Source: Umezawaea sp049997955 (lineage in GTDB: Bacteria > Actinomycetota > Actinomycetes > Mycobacteriales > Pseudonocardiaceae). Taken from it: a stretch of DNA of 64,000 bases. The notes under the pieces were generated by a model that saw only the letters and a program-made list of their open reading frames with translations, was not told the DNA's origin and searched no databases. This document shows positions 41,156 through 49,636 of this stretch, in pieces (position 1 is the first letter of the stretch; each line of letters begins with the position of its first letter). A program made the position numbers and the translations under genes. The DNA is taken from positions 186,001-250,000 of the forward strand of contig JAEBDY010000002.1 in assembly GCA_049997955.1 (NCBI GenBank), in the 5' to 3' direction.

Positions 41156-41672
41156 CGTCGCGGTGATCACCCGCATCCACTTCGACACCTGGCGCACGGC
41201 GTACGACGGCCTGCTGCCGCCGGAGGTCTTCGAGAGGTTCGACTTCCCCGAGGCCGAGCAGGCGTGGGCGGACGCCGTGGAGCACGCGCACGTCTTCCTC
41301 GCGACCGAGGGCGAGTGGATCGTGGGCTTCGTCGTCGCGGGCTCGGCGCCGGACCAGGAGGTGCAGGACGTCGGCGGCGCGCTGCCCCCCGACGCCGAGA
41401 CGACCGCGCTGGTCAGCAGCCTGCTGGTGGAGCCGCGCTGGGGTCGGCGCGGGCACGGCGGGCGGCTCGTCGCCACGGCCGCGCACGCGCTGCGGGAGCA
41501 GGGCGCGACCCGCGCGGTGGTGTGGATCCCGGAGGCGGACACGGCCTCGAAGTCGTTCTACACGCGCATCGGCTGGGCGCCGGACGGCACCGTGCGAACG
41601 CTGGACGCGGGCGGGCGTCCACTGCGCGAAATCCGGATGACCGGGGGGCTGGCACTACTCCTGCGGGACTGA
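41118..41672 (+). CDS. GNAT family N-acetyltransferase
   Basis: A 184-residue acetyltransferase. The acetyl-CoA loop is VEPRWGRRGHGGRLVATAA near residue 105, and the N-terminal segment VRPAQPDDVAVITRIHFDTW plus the C-terminal SKSFYTRIGWAPDG are typical. Substrate unknown. It overlaps the preceding response-regulator gene by 38 bases, but a TAGGTT box ahead of its ATG suggests separate transcription. Confidence 0.88.
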   Translation: MADAAVRPAQPDDVAVITRIHFDTWRTAYDGLLPPEVFERFDFPEAEQAWADAVEHAHVFLATEGEWIVGFVVAGSAPDQEVQDVGGALPPDAETTALVSSLLVEPRWGRRGHGGRLVATAAHALREQGATRAVVWIPEADTASKSFYTRIGWAPDGTVRTLDAGGRPLREIRMTGGLALLLRD

Positions 41673-41680
41673 TGTGTTGC

Positions 41681-41693
41681 TAGCCTCGACCGG
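41681..41693 (+). promoter_or_regulatory. Putative leaderless promoter of the 41694 gene
   Basis: TAGCCT at 41681-41686, seven bases before the GTG. Confidence 0.45.
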
Positions 41694-42194
41694 GTGGTCC
41701 TAGCCTGGTTGTGCCTCACGTTCGGTGTCGCGGTGGGCTCGGCGATCCTCCCGGTGATCAGCATCGAGCTGTTCGTGCTGGGTCTGGTGACGCAGCAGCC
41801 GCACATCTCGTGCTGGCTGATCGGTCTCGTGGTGGGTGTCGGGCAGGTGCTCGGCAAGCTGGTGTACTTCCTCGCCGCGCGCGGATCGCTCCACCTGCCC
41901 GCGTTCCTGCGGCGCAAGGAGCGGCCGGAGAAGCCGGGCTCGGAGTTCAAGCTGAGGTGGAAGGCGCGCCTGGAGAACGTGCGCGACCGCTGCCACCGGC
42001 ACCCGCGCTGGATGTTCGGCACGCACGCGGTCAGCTCGGTGATCGGCTTGCCGCCGTTCATGTTCACCACCGTGCTGGCCGGTCTCGCGGGCATGTCGAC
42101 GGCGCTGTTCGTGGCTACCGGCGCGGTGGGCCGGTTCGCCCGGTTCACCATCCTGGCGGCGTCGCCCGCGATGATGGCGGGCTGGCTGCACTGA
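41694..42194 (+). CDS. Membrane protein, DedA/SNARE-associated-like
   Basis: A 166-residue protein with about four membrane segments. PVISIELFVLGLV near the start, GQVLGKLVYFLAARGS, a basic cytoplasmic loop (RRKERPEKPGSEFKLRWK) and a C-terminal GLPPFMFTTVLAGLAGM...RFARFTILA resemble the DedA (SNARE-associated) fold, including the GxxxR-type final motif. DedA proteins flip undecaprenyl or other phospholipids; the assignment is tentative. GTG start at 41694, 21 bases after the GNAT stop. Confidence 0.7.
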   Translation: MVLAWLCLTFGVAVGSAILPVISIELFVLGLVTQQPHISCWLIGLVVGVGQVLGKLVYFLAARGSLHLPAFLRRKERPEKPGSEFKLRWKARLENVRDRCHRHPRWMFGTHAVSSVIGLPPFMFTTVLAGLAGMSTALFVATGAVGRFARFTILAASPAMMAGWLH

Positions 42195-42297
42195 CCTCGG
42201 ACCTACGGCCAACAAGGTCGCCGAAGTACTCCCTTGGGGCGGAATCCCTTGCCTGGCAGCCTGTTCCACCCCTCCGAGGGCACTACCGTCGAGCGTC

Positions 42298-43188
42298 ATG
42301 GAGACGGATGACAAGCCGCCCGCGCGCTTCACCACCGCGCAGAGCCGTGAACTCGGCGAGGAACTGCGCCAGGCGCGCAAGAGCGGTGGCTTGCGCGGCA
42401 CCACGTTCTGCGAGGAACTGGAGTGGTCGACCGCGAAGCTGAGCAAGCTGGAGAAGGGCTGGAGGGGCACCAGCGACTGGGAGATCGGCACGTTCCTCGG
42501 CAAGAGCGGCGCGGACAAGGCGACCCGCGAGCGCGTCATGCGGCTCGCGCAGGAGCCGGACGTCGGGTACTTCGTCCGACGCCACATCGGGATCACGTCG
42601 GACGGCCTGCTGTGCCTGGTGATGCACCAGCGAACGGCGCTCACGCTCACCAGCTACGACACCATGGTGATCCCCGGCCTGCTGCAGTCCATGGCCTACG
42701 CGCGATCCCTGCTGGAGACGACGGGCGCGGGAGACGTCGACGAGGTGCTCCGGGTGCGGCTGGAGCGGCAGGAACACCTGCGGGGCCAGGAGAACGTCCG
42801 GTCCACGTTCTACGTCCACGAGGCGGCGCTGAGGCTCAACGTGGGCGGTTCGCGGACCATGCACGACCAGATGATGCGGCTCGCGTTCATGTGCGGGTGG
42901 CCGCACGTGACGCTGCGCGTCGTCCCGTTCTCCGCGCCGGGGCACCCCGCGCTGCGCTACCCGTCGGCCCTGATGACGTTCAACCGCAACGCGAAACCGG
43001 TGGCGTACGCGGAATCCGACCTGACGACGGTGTTCCTGGAGGAGGAGCGGGCCATCGCGTTCTATGAGGAGAAGCAGTCCGTGCTCGACGCGCTGGCCCT
43101 GAGCACGGAGAAGTCCCACGAGGTCTTCACGCACTGGGCGAACGTGTACGACCACGCCGAGGACCGCGGTGTCGCGGCCTTGGGCTGA
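42298..43188 (+). CDS. XRE-type regulator with DUF5753 domain
   Basis: A 296-residue actinomycete regulator. The HTH (LGEELRQARKSGGLRGTTF, ELEWSTAKLSKLEKGWRG) is followed by DUF5753 (~100-285): TLTSYDTMVIPGLLQSMAYAR, RQEHLRGQENVRSTFYVHEAAL and FRNAKP-type AESDLTTVFLEEE. Such genes usually pair with a DUF397 gene; none is present here, so this is an orphan. A TACCGT box eight bases before the ATG suggests a leaderless start. Confidence 0.88.
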   Translation: METDDKPPARFTTAQSRELGEELRQARKSGGLRGTTFCEELEWSTAKLSKLEKGWRGTSDWEIGTFLGKSGADKATRERVMRLAQEPDVGYFVRRHIGITSDGLLCLVMHQRTALTLTSYDTMVIPGLLQSMAYARSLLETTGAGDVDEVLRVRLERQEHLRGQENVRSTFYVHEAALRLNVGGSRTMHDQMMRLAFMCGWPHVTLRVVPFSAPGHPALRYPSALMTFNRNAKPVAYAESDLTTVFLEEERAIAFYEEKQSVLDALALSTEKSHEVFTHWANVYDHAEDRGVAALG

Positions 43189-43194
43189 CGGAGG

Positions 43195-43287
43195 TCAGGT
43201 CATCACGATCGACGCTCCAAGAGCCGTAGCGATGACCAGGAACGCGACCAGCAGCCGCACTCGGGTACCCACGGTGAGCCCTTCCAT
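43195..43287 (-). CDS. 30-residue single-helix membrane peptide (candidate)
   Basis: ATG at 43287 to TGA at 43195 encodes a peptide with a charged head (MEGLTVGTRVRL) and one membrane helix (LLVAFLVIATALGASIVMT). Codon third positions are G/C-rich, as in real genes here. There is no clear ribosome site. It lies tail to tail with the DUF5753 regulator gene, seven bases apart. Could be a small regulatory membrane peptide or chance. Confidence 0.35.
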   Translation of the reverse strand: MEGLTVGTRVRLLVAFLVIATALGASIVMT

Positions 43288-43347
43288 CGAAAGCGAACAC
43301 CGTTACGGTATGAACTGTCCACCGGACAAGCCAAGTGGCAAACGAGT

Positions 43348-43381
43348 GACGGTCGGATGAACAGGGATTCACCCGACCGTC
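43348..43381. terminator. Hairpin upstream of the small peptide and downstream of the TPR-like gene
   Basis: GACGGTCGG (43348-43356) pairs with CCGACCGTC (43373-43381), extended by TGAA/TTCA after one mismatch, with loop CAGGGA. It lies about 80 bases past the stop of the minus-strand gene at 43462. Confidence 0.5.
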
Positions 43382-43461
43382 GAACACATGATCATTCGGT
43401 ATCTCGCACTCGGTGTGAGCGCGCGGTACCGGCGGGCAACCGATCCGGTTCCCGTCCGCGG

Positions 43462-43899
43462 TCAGCCGAACAGCGCGATCGCCTTGCGCATGGTCTCGCG
43501 GGCCCGACCGCGGTCGCCCGCGAGGTCGTACGCCTGCGCGAGCCGGAACCAGGAGCGCCAGTCGTTCGGCTCGGCCTCGGTCTCGACGCGGCGTTCCTCG
43601 AACCACGCGTCGGCCGCGTCGCGGTCGACCCGACCGGAGGGCCTGCGCGGCAGTGAACTCGTGTCCGGCAGCCCGCCTTCGTCGGCGAGCTGCCGGGCCA
43701 TCTTCTCCGTCTTCAGGCCGAACCGGAGGTTCGTCCAGGCGATCCACGCGCCGATCAGCGGCAGGATCAGCACACCGACGCCCAGCCCGATGCCCACGGG
43801 GTCACCTGTGCCGATCAGCAGCACGCCCTTGCCGCCGAGCAGCACGAAGTAGACCGCCAGGACGGCGGTCAGCAGCAGCGCGACGGTGCGGGTCTTCAT
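43462..43899 (-). CDS. Membrane protein with C-terminal TPR-like helices
   Basis: A 145-residue protein with two N-terminal membrane helices (TVALLLTAVLAVYFVLLGG and GIGLGVGVLILPLIGAWIAW) and a cytoplasmic tail whose last 35 residues (WRSWFRLAQAYDLAGDRGRA, RETMRKAIALFG) look like one tetratricopeptide repeat. The ATG at 43899 lies four bases after the dapB stop, so it is the last gene of the pnp-M16-dapB string. Function unknown. Confidence 0.75.
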   Translation of the reverse strand: MKTRTVALLLTAVLAVYFVLLGGKGVLLIGTGDPVGIGLGVGVLILPLIGAWIAWTNLRFGLKTEKMARQLADEGGLPDTSSLPRRPSGRVDRDAADAWFEERRVETEAEPNDWRSWFRLAQAYDLAGDRGRARETMRKAIALFG

Positions 43900-43903
43900 C
43901 CGA

Positions 43904-44674
43904 TTACAGGTCCATGTACTCGTCGAGCCCCACGGACAAGCCGGGGTGGTCGTGGATCGACCGCAGGGCCAGCAGCACACCGGGCATGAAGGACTTGCGG
44001 TCCAACGAGTCGTGCCGGAGCGTCAACGTCTCGCCCTCGGTGCCGAACACGACCTCCTGGTGGGCGATCAGACCCGCGATGCGCAGAGAGTGCACCCGCA
44101 CGTCCCCCACGAGGTTGCCACGGGCTCCGTCGGCCTCCTGGGTGGTGGCGTCCGGCATCGGAGCCAACCCGGCGGCCTGGCGGGCCTGGGTGATCAGCCG
44201 AGCCGTGTGCGCCGCGGTGCCCGACGGGGCGTCCGCCTTGCGCGGGTGGTGCAGCTCGACGACTTCCGCCGACTCGTAGTACTTGGCGGCGATCTCGGCG
44301 AAGCGCATGGACAGCACGGCCCCGATGGCGAAGTTGGGGGCGATGAGCACGCCCAGTTCCGGCTTGCCCTCCAACCACTCCGCCAGCGTCCGCAACCGCG
44401 CCGCGTCGAACCCGGAGGTGCCGACGACGGCGTGGACGTCGTTGTCCACGCAGTACCGCAGCGTGTCCATCACGACGTCGGGGTGGGTGAAGTCCACGAC
44501 GACCTCGGCGCGGGCGTCGGCCAGGGTCGACAGCTCGTCACCCGCGTCGATCCGGGCGACCAGCTCCATGTCGCCGCTCACCTCGACCGCGGCGCACACC
44601 TCGGCACCGACCCGGCCCAGTGCGCCGATGACACCGACGCGCAGTGGCCCGTCGGACTCGGAACGCTTCGTCAA
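43904..44674 (-). CDS. dapB: 4-hydroxy-tetrahydrodipicolinate reductase
   Basis: NAD(P)H-dependent second step after DapA in diaminopimelate synthesis; 256 residues. Nucleotide loop GVIGALGRVGAEV, VDFTHPDVV, GTSGFD, APNFAIGAV and the catalytic segment ELHHPRKADAPSGTA are all present. The GALGRVG loop differs from the common GAxGRMG. The TTG at 44674 is chosen because AGGTGA lies four bases upstream and its TTGA overlaps the M16 stop; other downstream starts would remove the nucleotide loop. Confidence 0.94.
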   Translation of the reverse strand: MTKRSESDGPLRVGVIGALGRVGAEVCAAVEVSGDMELVARIDAGDELSTLADARAEVVVDFTHPDVVMDTLRYCVDNDVHAVVGTSGFDAARLRTLAEWLEGKPELGVLIAPNFAIGAVLSMRFAEIAAKYYESAEVVELHHPRKADAPSGTAAHTARLITQARQAAGLAPMPDATTQEADGARGNLVGDVRVHSLRIAGLIAHQEVVFGTEGETLTLRHDSLDRKSFMPGVLLALRSIHDHPGLSVGLDEYMDL

Positions 44675-46062
44675 GAGATCACCTCGTGTACCTGGGGGGG
44701 CAGGTCGTCGGCGTGGTCGTACGGGCCGACCACGGCGGCGGCGACCGGCCGTCTGAGCAGTTCCTTCGCCAGCTGGGCCACGTCGTCCGCGGTCACCTGG
44801 TCGATCCTGGCGAGGGTGTCGTCCACCGACAGGTGGTCGCTGTAGTTCAGCTCGCCCTTGCCGATGCGGGACATGCGCGAACTGGTGTCCTCCAGCCCGA
44901 GCACGAGCGCGCCGCGCAGCTGGCCCTTGCCACGAGCCACTTCCGCGTCCGACATGCCCTCGTCTGCGACCTGGAGCAGCACCTCGCGGATCACCCCGGC
45001 GACGTCGCCGAGCCGGTCCGGCTGGCAGCCCGCGTAGACCGACAGGCTGCCGGTGTCCGCATAGGACCCGATCGACGAGTACACCTGGTACGCCAGGCCA
45101 CGTCGTTCGCGGATCTCCTGGAACAGCCGGGAACTCATGCCGCCGCCCAGCGCCGCGTTGAGCACGTTGAGCGCGAACCGCCGCTCGTCGTGCCGGTCCA
45201 GCGCGCGGACGCCCAGCATCAGGTGCGCCTGCTCGGTGTCGTCGGTGTGCAGCACCAGCTTGCGAGCCGACGCGATGCGCGCCCGACCCGCGCGCGGTGC
45301 GACCGGACTGCTCTCCCGCCGCAGTCGGTCGCCCAGTGCCTTGCGCGCCAACCGCATCACCTGGTTGTGCTCGACGTTGCCCGCGACCGCGAGCACCATC
45401 TTCGGCAGCGTGTAGCGGCGCTTGTAGAACGTGAACAGCGCGTCGCGGCTCATCGCGCCGATGGACTCCTCGGTGCCGAGCACCGGCTTGCCCAGGACGT
45501 GCCCGCCCATCAGGGCTTCGGAGAACGCGTCGTGCAGCAGGTCTTCCGGGTCGTCGTCGCGCATCGCGATCTCTTCGAGCACGACACCGCGTTCGGTCTC
45601 GAAGTCGCGTTCCTCGCACAGCGCCTCGAACACCACGTCGGACACGAGGTCCATCGCCAGCGGCAGGTCCTCGTCGATGACGTGCGCGTAGTAGCAGGTG
45701 TGCTCCTTCGCGGTGAACGCGTTGAGTTCACCACCGACCGCGTCGATCTCCTCGGCGATGGCCGCGGCGGTGCGGTTCGCGGTTCCCTTGAACAGCAGGT
45801 GTTCCAGGTAGTGCGCGGCGCCCGCGACCTCGGGGCGCTCGTCGCGCGAGCCGACCTGCACCCACAGGCCGACCGACGCCGAGCGCACCGTGGGGATCTG
45901 TTCGGTGATCACGCGCAGGCCCGACGGCAGCACGCTGCGGCGCACCGACGGTTCGAGCTGTCGCGTCGTCCCCGGCTTCTGGAGATGGCCGGGGGTCGCC
46001 AGACGCGGACGGCCGCGAGTGCCAGGAGCACTCGCGGCCGCCGCCATGTCGCTGATCGTCAC
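44671..46062 (-). CDS. M16-family zinc metallopeptidase (PepR-like)
   Basis: A 463-residue insulinase/mitochondrial-processing-like peptidase. The inverted zinc motif HxxEH is at 84-88 (HYLEHLLFKGT) with the third ligand at E164 (VVLEEIAMRDDDP). The second half (LGGGMSSRLFQEIRERRGLA) carries the family RxxxGLAY substrate-binding block. In actinobacteria this gene always follows pnp. GTG start at 46062 within the pnp stop (GTGA). Confidence 0.93.
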   Translation of the reverse strand: MTISDMAAAASAPGTRGRPRLATPGHLQKPGTTRQLEPSVRRSVLPSGLRVITEQIPTVRSASVGLWVQVGSRDERPEVAGAAHYLEHLLFKGTANRTAAAIAEEIDAVGGELNAFTAKEHTCYYAHVIDEDLPLAMDLVSDVVFEALCEERDFETERGVVLEEIAMRDDDPEDLLHDAFSEALMGGHVLGKPVLGTEESIGAMSRDALFTFYKRRYTLPKMVLAVAGNVEHNQVMRLARKALGDRLRRESSPVAPRAGRARIASARKLVLHTDDTEQAHLMLGVRALDRHDERRFALNVLNAALGGGMSSRLFQEIRERRGLAYQVYSSIGSYADTGSLSVYAGCQPDRLGDVAGVIREVLLQVADEGMSDAEVARGKGQLRGALVLGLEDTSSRMSRIGKGELNYSDHLSVDDTLARIDQVTADDVAQLAKELLRRPVAAAVVGPYDHADDLPPQVHEVIS

Positions 46063-48302
46063 TGAGCCGCGGACTCCGCGGGCACCGGGGCGTCGGCGTC
46101 GTCGTCGGCGGGAGCGGCCTCGGGAGCGGCGGTCTCCTCGGAGACCACGATGAGGCTGATCTTGCCGCGCTGGTCGATGTCGGCGATCTCCACGCGGAGC
46201 TTGTCGCCAACCTTGACGACGTCCTCCACCTTGTTGATGCGCTTGCCGCCACCCAGCTTGGAGATGTGGACCAGACCGTCACGACCCGGCAGCAGGGAGA
46301 CGAACGCGCCGAACGCCGCGGTCTTCACCACGGTGCCCAGGAAGCGCTCGCCGACCTTCGGGAGCTGCGGGTTGGCGATCGCGTTGATCATGTCGATCGC
46401 CGCTTCGGCCGAGGGGCCGTCCGCCGCGCCGACGTAGATCGTGCCGTCGTCCTCGATCGAGATGTCGGCACCGGTCTGCTCGGTGATCGAGTTGATCATC
46501 TTGCCCTTCGGGCCGATGACCTCGCCGATCTTGTCCGTCGGGATCTTGACCGACGTCACGCGCGGCGAGAACGGGCTCATCTCGTCCGGGGCGTCGATGG
46601 CCTCGGCCATGACCTCCAGGATGGTGAGCCGCGCGTCGCGCGCCTGGCCGAGCGCCTTGCGCAGCACCTCGGACGGGATGCCGTCCAGCTTGGTGTCGAG
46701 CTGGAGCGCGGTCACGAACTCCTTGGTGCCCGCGACCTTGAAGTCCATGTCGCCGAACGCGTCCTCGGCGCCGAGGATGTCGGTGATGGCGACGTAGCGC
46801 GTCTCACCGTCGACCTCGTCGGAGACGAGACCCATCGCGATGCCGGACACCGGCGCCTTGAGGGGCACACCGGCGTTCAGCAGCGACATGGTCGACGCGC
46901 AGACCGAGCCCATCGAGGTGGAGCCGTTGGAGCTCAGCGCCTCGGAGACCTGGCGGATCGCGTAGGGGAACTCGTCGCGCTTCGGCAGCACCGGCATCAA
47001 CGCCCGCTCGGCGAGCGCGCCGTGGCCGATCTCGCGGCGCTTCGGCGAACCCACCCGGCCGGTCTCACCGGTCGAGTAGGGCGGGAAGTTGTAGTGGTGC
47101 AGGTAGCGCTTGTGCGTCTCCGGCGTGAGGGAGTCGATCTGCTGCTCCATGCGGAGCATGTTCAGCGTGGTGACACCCAGGATCTGGGTCTCGCCGCGCT
47201 CGAACAGCGCAGAGCCGTGCGCCCTCGGGATCAGCGCGACCTCGGCACCCAGCGAACGGATGTCGGTCAGGCCGCGGCCGTCGATGCGGATGTTGTCGCG
47301 CAGGATGCGCTGGCGCACGAGCTTCTTGTTCAGCGAGCGGAACGCCGCGCCGATCTCCTTCTCGCGACCCTCGAACGCGGCGGCCAGCTTGTCCAGCGTG
47401 GCGGTCTTGACCTCGTCGATGCCCGACTCGCGCTCGGCCTTGCCCGACACGGTCAGCGCCTTGGAGAGGTCCGCGGAAGCGGCCTCCTCCACGGCGGCGA
47501 ACGCGTCCGGCTGGTACGCCGGGTACGTCGGGAACACGCCGGTCTCCTTCGCCGCGACGCGGGCCAGCTCGGCCTGCGCCTCGACGAGGACCTTGATGAA
47601 CGGCTTCGCGGCTTCGAGACCCGCGGCCACGACCTCCTCGGTGGGAGCGGTCGCACCCTCGGAGATCATGTCGATCACGTTGTCGGTGGCCTCGGCCTCA
47701 ACCATCATGATCGCGACGTCGTCACCGACGACACGGCCGGCGACGACCATGTCGAACACGGCCTTCTCCAGCTGCTCGTAGGTCGGGAACGCGACCCACT
47801 GGCCCTCGATGAGGGCGACGCGGACGCCACCGATCGGGCCGGAGAACGGCAGGCCCGCGAGCTGCGTCGACGCGGACGCGGCGTTGATCGCCACGACGTC
47901 GTACAGGTCCTGCGGGTTGAGGCTCATCACCGTGATGACGACCTGGATCTCGTTGCGGAGACCGTCCACGAAGGACGGACGCAGCGGCCGGTCGATCAGG
48001 CGGCAGGTCAGGATCGCGTCGGTCGACGGGCGACCTTCGCGGCGGAAGAACGAGCCGGGGATGCGACCCGCGGCGTACATGCGCTCCTCGACGTCCACCG
48101 TGAGGGGGAAGAAGTCGAAGTGCTCCTTGGGGTGCTTCGACGCCGTCGTGGCGGACAGCAGCATGGTCTCGTCGTCCAGGTAAGCGACGACGGAACCCGC
48201 GGCCTGACGGGCCAGGCGGCCGGTCTCGAAGCGGATGGTGCGCGTGCCGAACTTGCCGTTGTCGATCACGGCGGCGGTCTCGTGGACCTCTACTTCAGTC
48301 AT
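46059..48302 (-). CDS. pnp: Polynucleotide phosphorylase
   Basis: Trimeric phosphorolytic 3'-5' exoribonuclease and RNA tailing enzyme; 747 residues. Two RNase PH cores (RKEHFDFFPLTVDVEERMYA; FERGETQILGVTTLNMLRME, MGSVCASTMSLLNAGVP, MGLVSDE), a helical linker, KH domain (IGPKGKMINSITEQTGADIS) and S1 domain (GAFVSLLPGRDGLVHISKL). The acidic Ala/Asp/Glu tail is common in actinobacteria. GAGGAG nine bases before the ATG at 48302. Confidence 0.97.
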   Translation of the reverse strand: MTEVEVHETAAVIDNGKFGTRTIRFETGRLARQAAGSVVAYLDDETMLLSATTASKHPKEHFDFFPLTVDVEERMYAAGRIPGSFFRREGRPSTDAILTCRLIDRPLRPSFVDGLRNEIQVVITVMSLNPQDLYDVVAINAASASTQLAGLPFSGPIGGVRVALIEGQWVAFPTYEQLEKAVFDMVVAGRVVGDDVAIMMVEAEATDNVIDMISEGATAPTEEVVAAGLEAAKPFIKVLVEAQAELARVAAKETGVFPTYPAYQPDAFAAVEEAASADLSKALTVSGKAERESGIDEVKTATLDKLAAAFEGREKEIGAAFRSLNKKLVRQRILRDNIRIDGRGLTDIRSLGAEVALIPRAHGSALFERGETQILGVTTLNMLRMEQQIDSLTPETHKRYLHHYNFPPYSTGETGRVGSPKRREIGHGALAERALMPVLPKRDEFPYAIRQVSEALSSNGSTSMGSVCASTMSLLNAGVPLKAPVSGIAMGLVSDEVDGETRYVAITDILGAEDAFGDMDFKVAGTKEFVTALQLDTKLDGIPSEVLRKALGQARDARLTILEVMAEAIDAPDEMSPFSPRVTSVKIPTDKIGEVIGPKGKMINSITEQTGADISIEDDGTIYVGAADGPSAEAAIDMINAIANPQLPKVGERFLGTVVKTAAFGAFVSLLPGRDGLVHISKLGGGKRINKVEDVVKVGDKLRVEIADIDQRGKISLIVVSEETAAPEAAPADDDADAPVPAESAAQ

Positions 48303-48547
48303 GCAGTGAACTCCTCGTTCGTCTTTTGGCCGCAGCGCGCTCGGGCGCGGGATCGCGGTTCGGACGAGGCCGGTCTTCGATCGAAGTCCCCTGGCGTGTT
48401 CGCGAGCGCCCCTTGGCGCTCAGCCCGTCCAGGGAACCACTACCGAGGACCGGCGAACTGGTCGTCCCGTTTCGCGGCGTGCTGGCCCTGTTGGTTCCTC
48501 TTTGGATCTGTGCCCGGTCTGGTTCTACACCGGAACCGGGCCGTACG

Positions 48548-48585
48548 CCGAGGGGGAGCGACCGAAGTCGGTCACTCCCCCTCGG
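48548..48585 (-). terminator. rpsO: rpsO-pnp intergenic hairpin
   Basis: Arms 48548-48564 and 48569-48585 (core CCGAGGGGGAG / CTCCCCCTCGG) pair over 17 bp with one G-U, loop AAGT, starting six bases past the rpsO stop. It may terminate rpsO or serve as the RNase III cleavage site known at this position in Streptomyces and E. coli. Confidence 0.75.
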
Positions 48586-48591
48586 TGCGTG

Positions 48592-48861
48592 TCAACGACG
48601 CAGACCGAGTCGCCCGATGAGCGAGCGGTAGCGGTTGATGTCCACCTTCGCGAGGTAGTTGAGCAGCCGGCGGCGACGGCCGACCAGCAGCAGCAGCCCG
48701 CGACGCGAGTGGTGGTCGTGCTTGTGGGTCCTGAGGTGCCCGGTCAGGTCGCTGATGCGCTTGCTCAGCAGGGCGATCTGGGCCTCGGCGGAGCCGGTGT
48801 CCGTGTCGTGGACGCCGTACTCGGTCAGGATGGTCTTCTTCTGGTCAGTGGTCAGTGCCAC
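48592..48861 (-). CDS. rpsO: 30S ribosomal protein S15
   Basis: An 89-residue rRNA-binding protein of the small subunit central domain. The family core is intact: TGSAEAQIALLSKRISDLTG, HLRTHKHDHHSRRGLLLLVG, RRRLLNYL and YRSLIGRLGLRR. The GTG start at 48861 has AGGAGA upstream. The gene is monocistronic or processed away from pnp by the intergenic hairpin. Confidence 0.97.
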   Translation of the reverse strand: MALTTDQKKTILTEYGVHDTDTGSAEAQIALLSKRISDLTGHLRTHKHDHHSRRGLLLLVGRRRRLLNYLAKVDINRYRSLIGRLGLRR

Positions 48862-49077
48862 TAGGTGGTTCTCCTTGTGCGTGTTCGGTTCCGTGCGGCC
48901 CCACCAGAGATCCGGATGGGGTTAGTCGGTACTGGCCGCCACGGAACGCAGCCAGACCCAACTGCCGAGATTACCAGGCAGGCATCCGACCGGAGCGCCC
49001 GGCGTGCTCGACCGCACTACGGCGATTCACGGCACGGCTTGATTGTGCAGAGCGGACGGGGGCGGGTCCACCCGTTT

Positions 49078-49557
49078 TCAGCGACCCCGGCCTGCCCGGC
49101 GGAGCAGGTCGGCCAACGCCGGGAAGTCCTCACCGAGCACGTCGGCCGCCTGCGACAGCTCGCGGCGGTCCGCGATGCGGCGCAGGTTCGTGAGCACGAG
49201 GGCCTCGTCGCCCGCGCCGTTGACCGGCAGCGAGTCGCGGCTCACCGTCGGCTTCGAGACCCGGACCTCCTCCAGCGCGCGCTGGAGCGCCTCGGGCGCG
49301 CCGGTCGCCACGTCGGCGGTCAGGACCTTCCGTTCGAGCATGATCATCCGGGCGAGCACGGACGGGTTGCCGATCTTGGCCCGGCGACCGGACATGACCT
49401 GGCTGAGCATGGGCGCGCTGATCCCCAGCACGTCGGCGAGCTGGGCCTGCGACACGCGGAAGGCGACCACCAGTCGGCGCACCCGGTCACCCAGCGGTTC
49501 CCCGTACCACTCGCGCTGCAACGCGATGTTGCGCTGGACGATCTTGTGGTCCTCCAC
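49078..49557 (-). CDS. Helix-turn-helix DNA-binding protein
   Basis: A 159-residue protein with a Cro/XRE-like HTH at about 20-55 (RLVVAFRVSQAQLADVLGIS, APMLSQVMSGRRAKIGNPSV). The C-terminal ~90 residues (ALQRALEEVRVSKPTVSRDS, LRRIADRRELSQAADVLGED) are helical and unassigned. The start is GTG 49557 with a GGAGAG sequence ten bases upstream; an ATG 30 bases earlier is the alternative. It sits between ribF and rpsO. Target unknown. Confidence 0.75.
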   Translation of the reverse strand: MEDHKIVQRNIALQREWYGEPLGDRVRRLVVAFRVSQAQLADVLGISAPMLSQVMSGRRAKIGNPSVLARMIMLERKVLTADVATGAPEALQRALEEVRVSKPTVSRDSLPVNGAGDEALVLTNLRRIADRRELSQAADVLGEDFPALADLLRRAGRGR

Positions 49558-49636
49558 CTGCCGCGCCTCTCCTTGTCCTGCTCTCAACGTTCTTGGGAGG
49601 CATCTTGCCAGGCCCGGCCGCGCGACAAGCGCGCTT

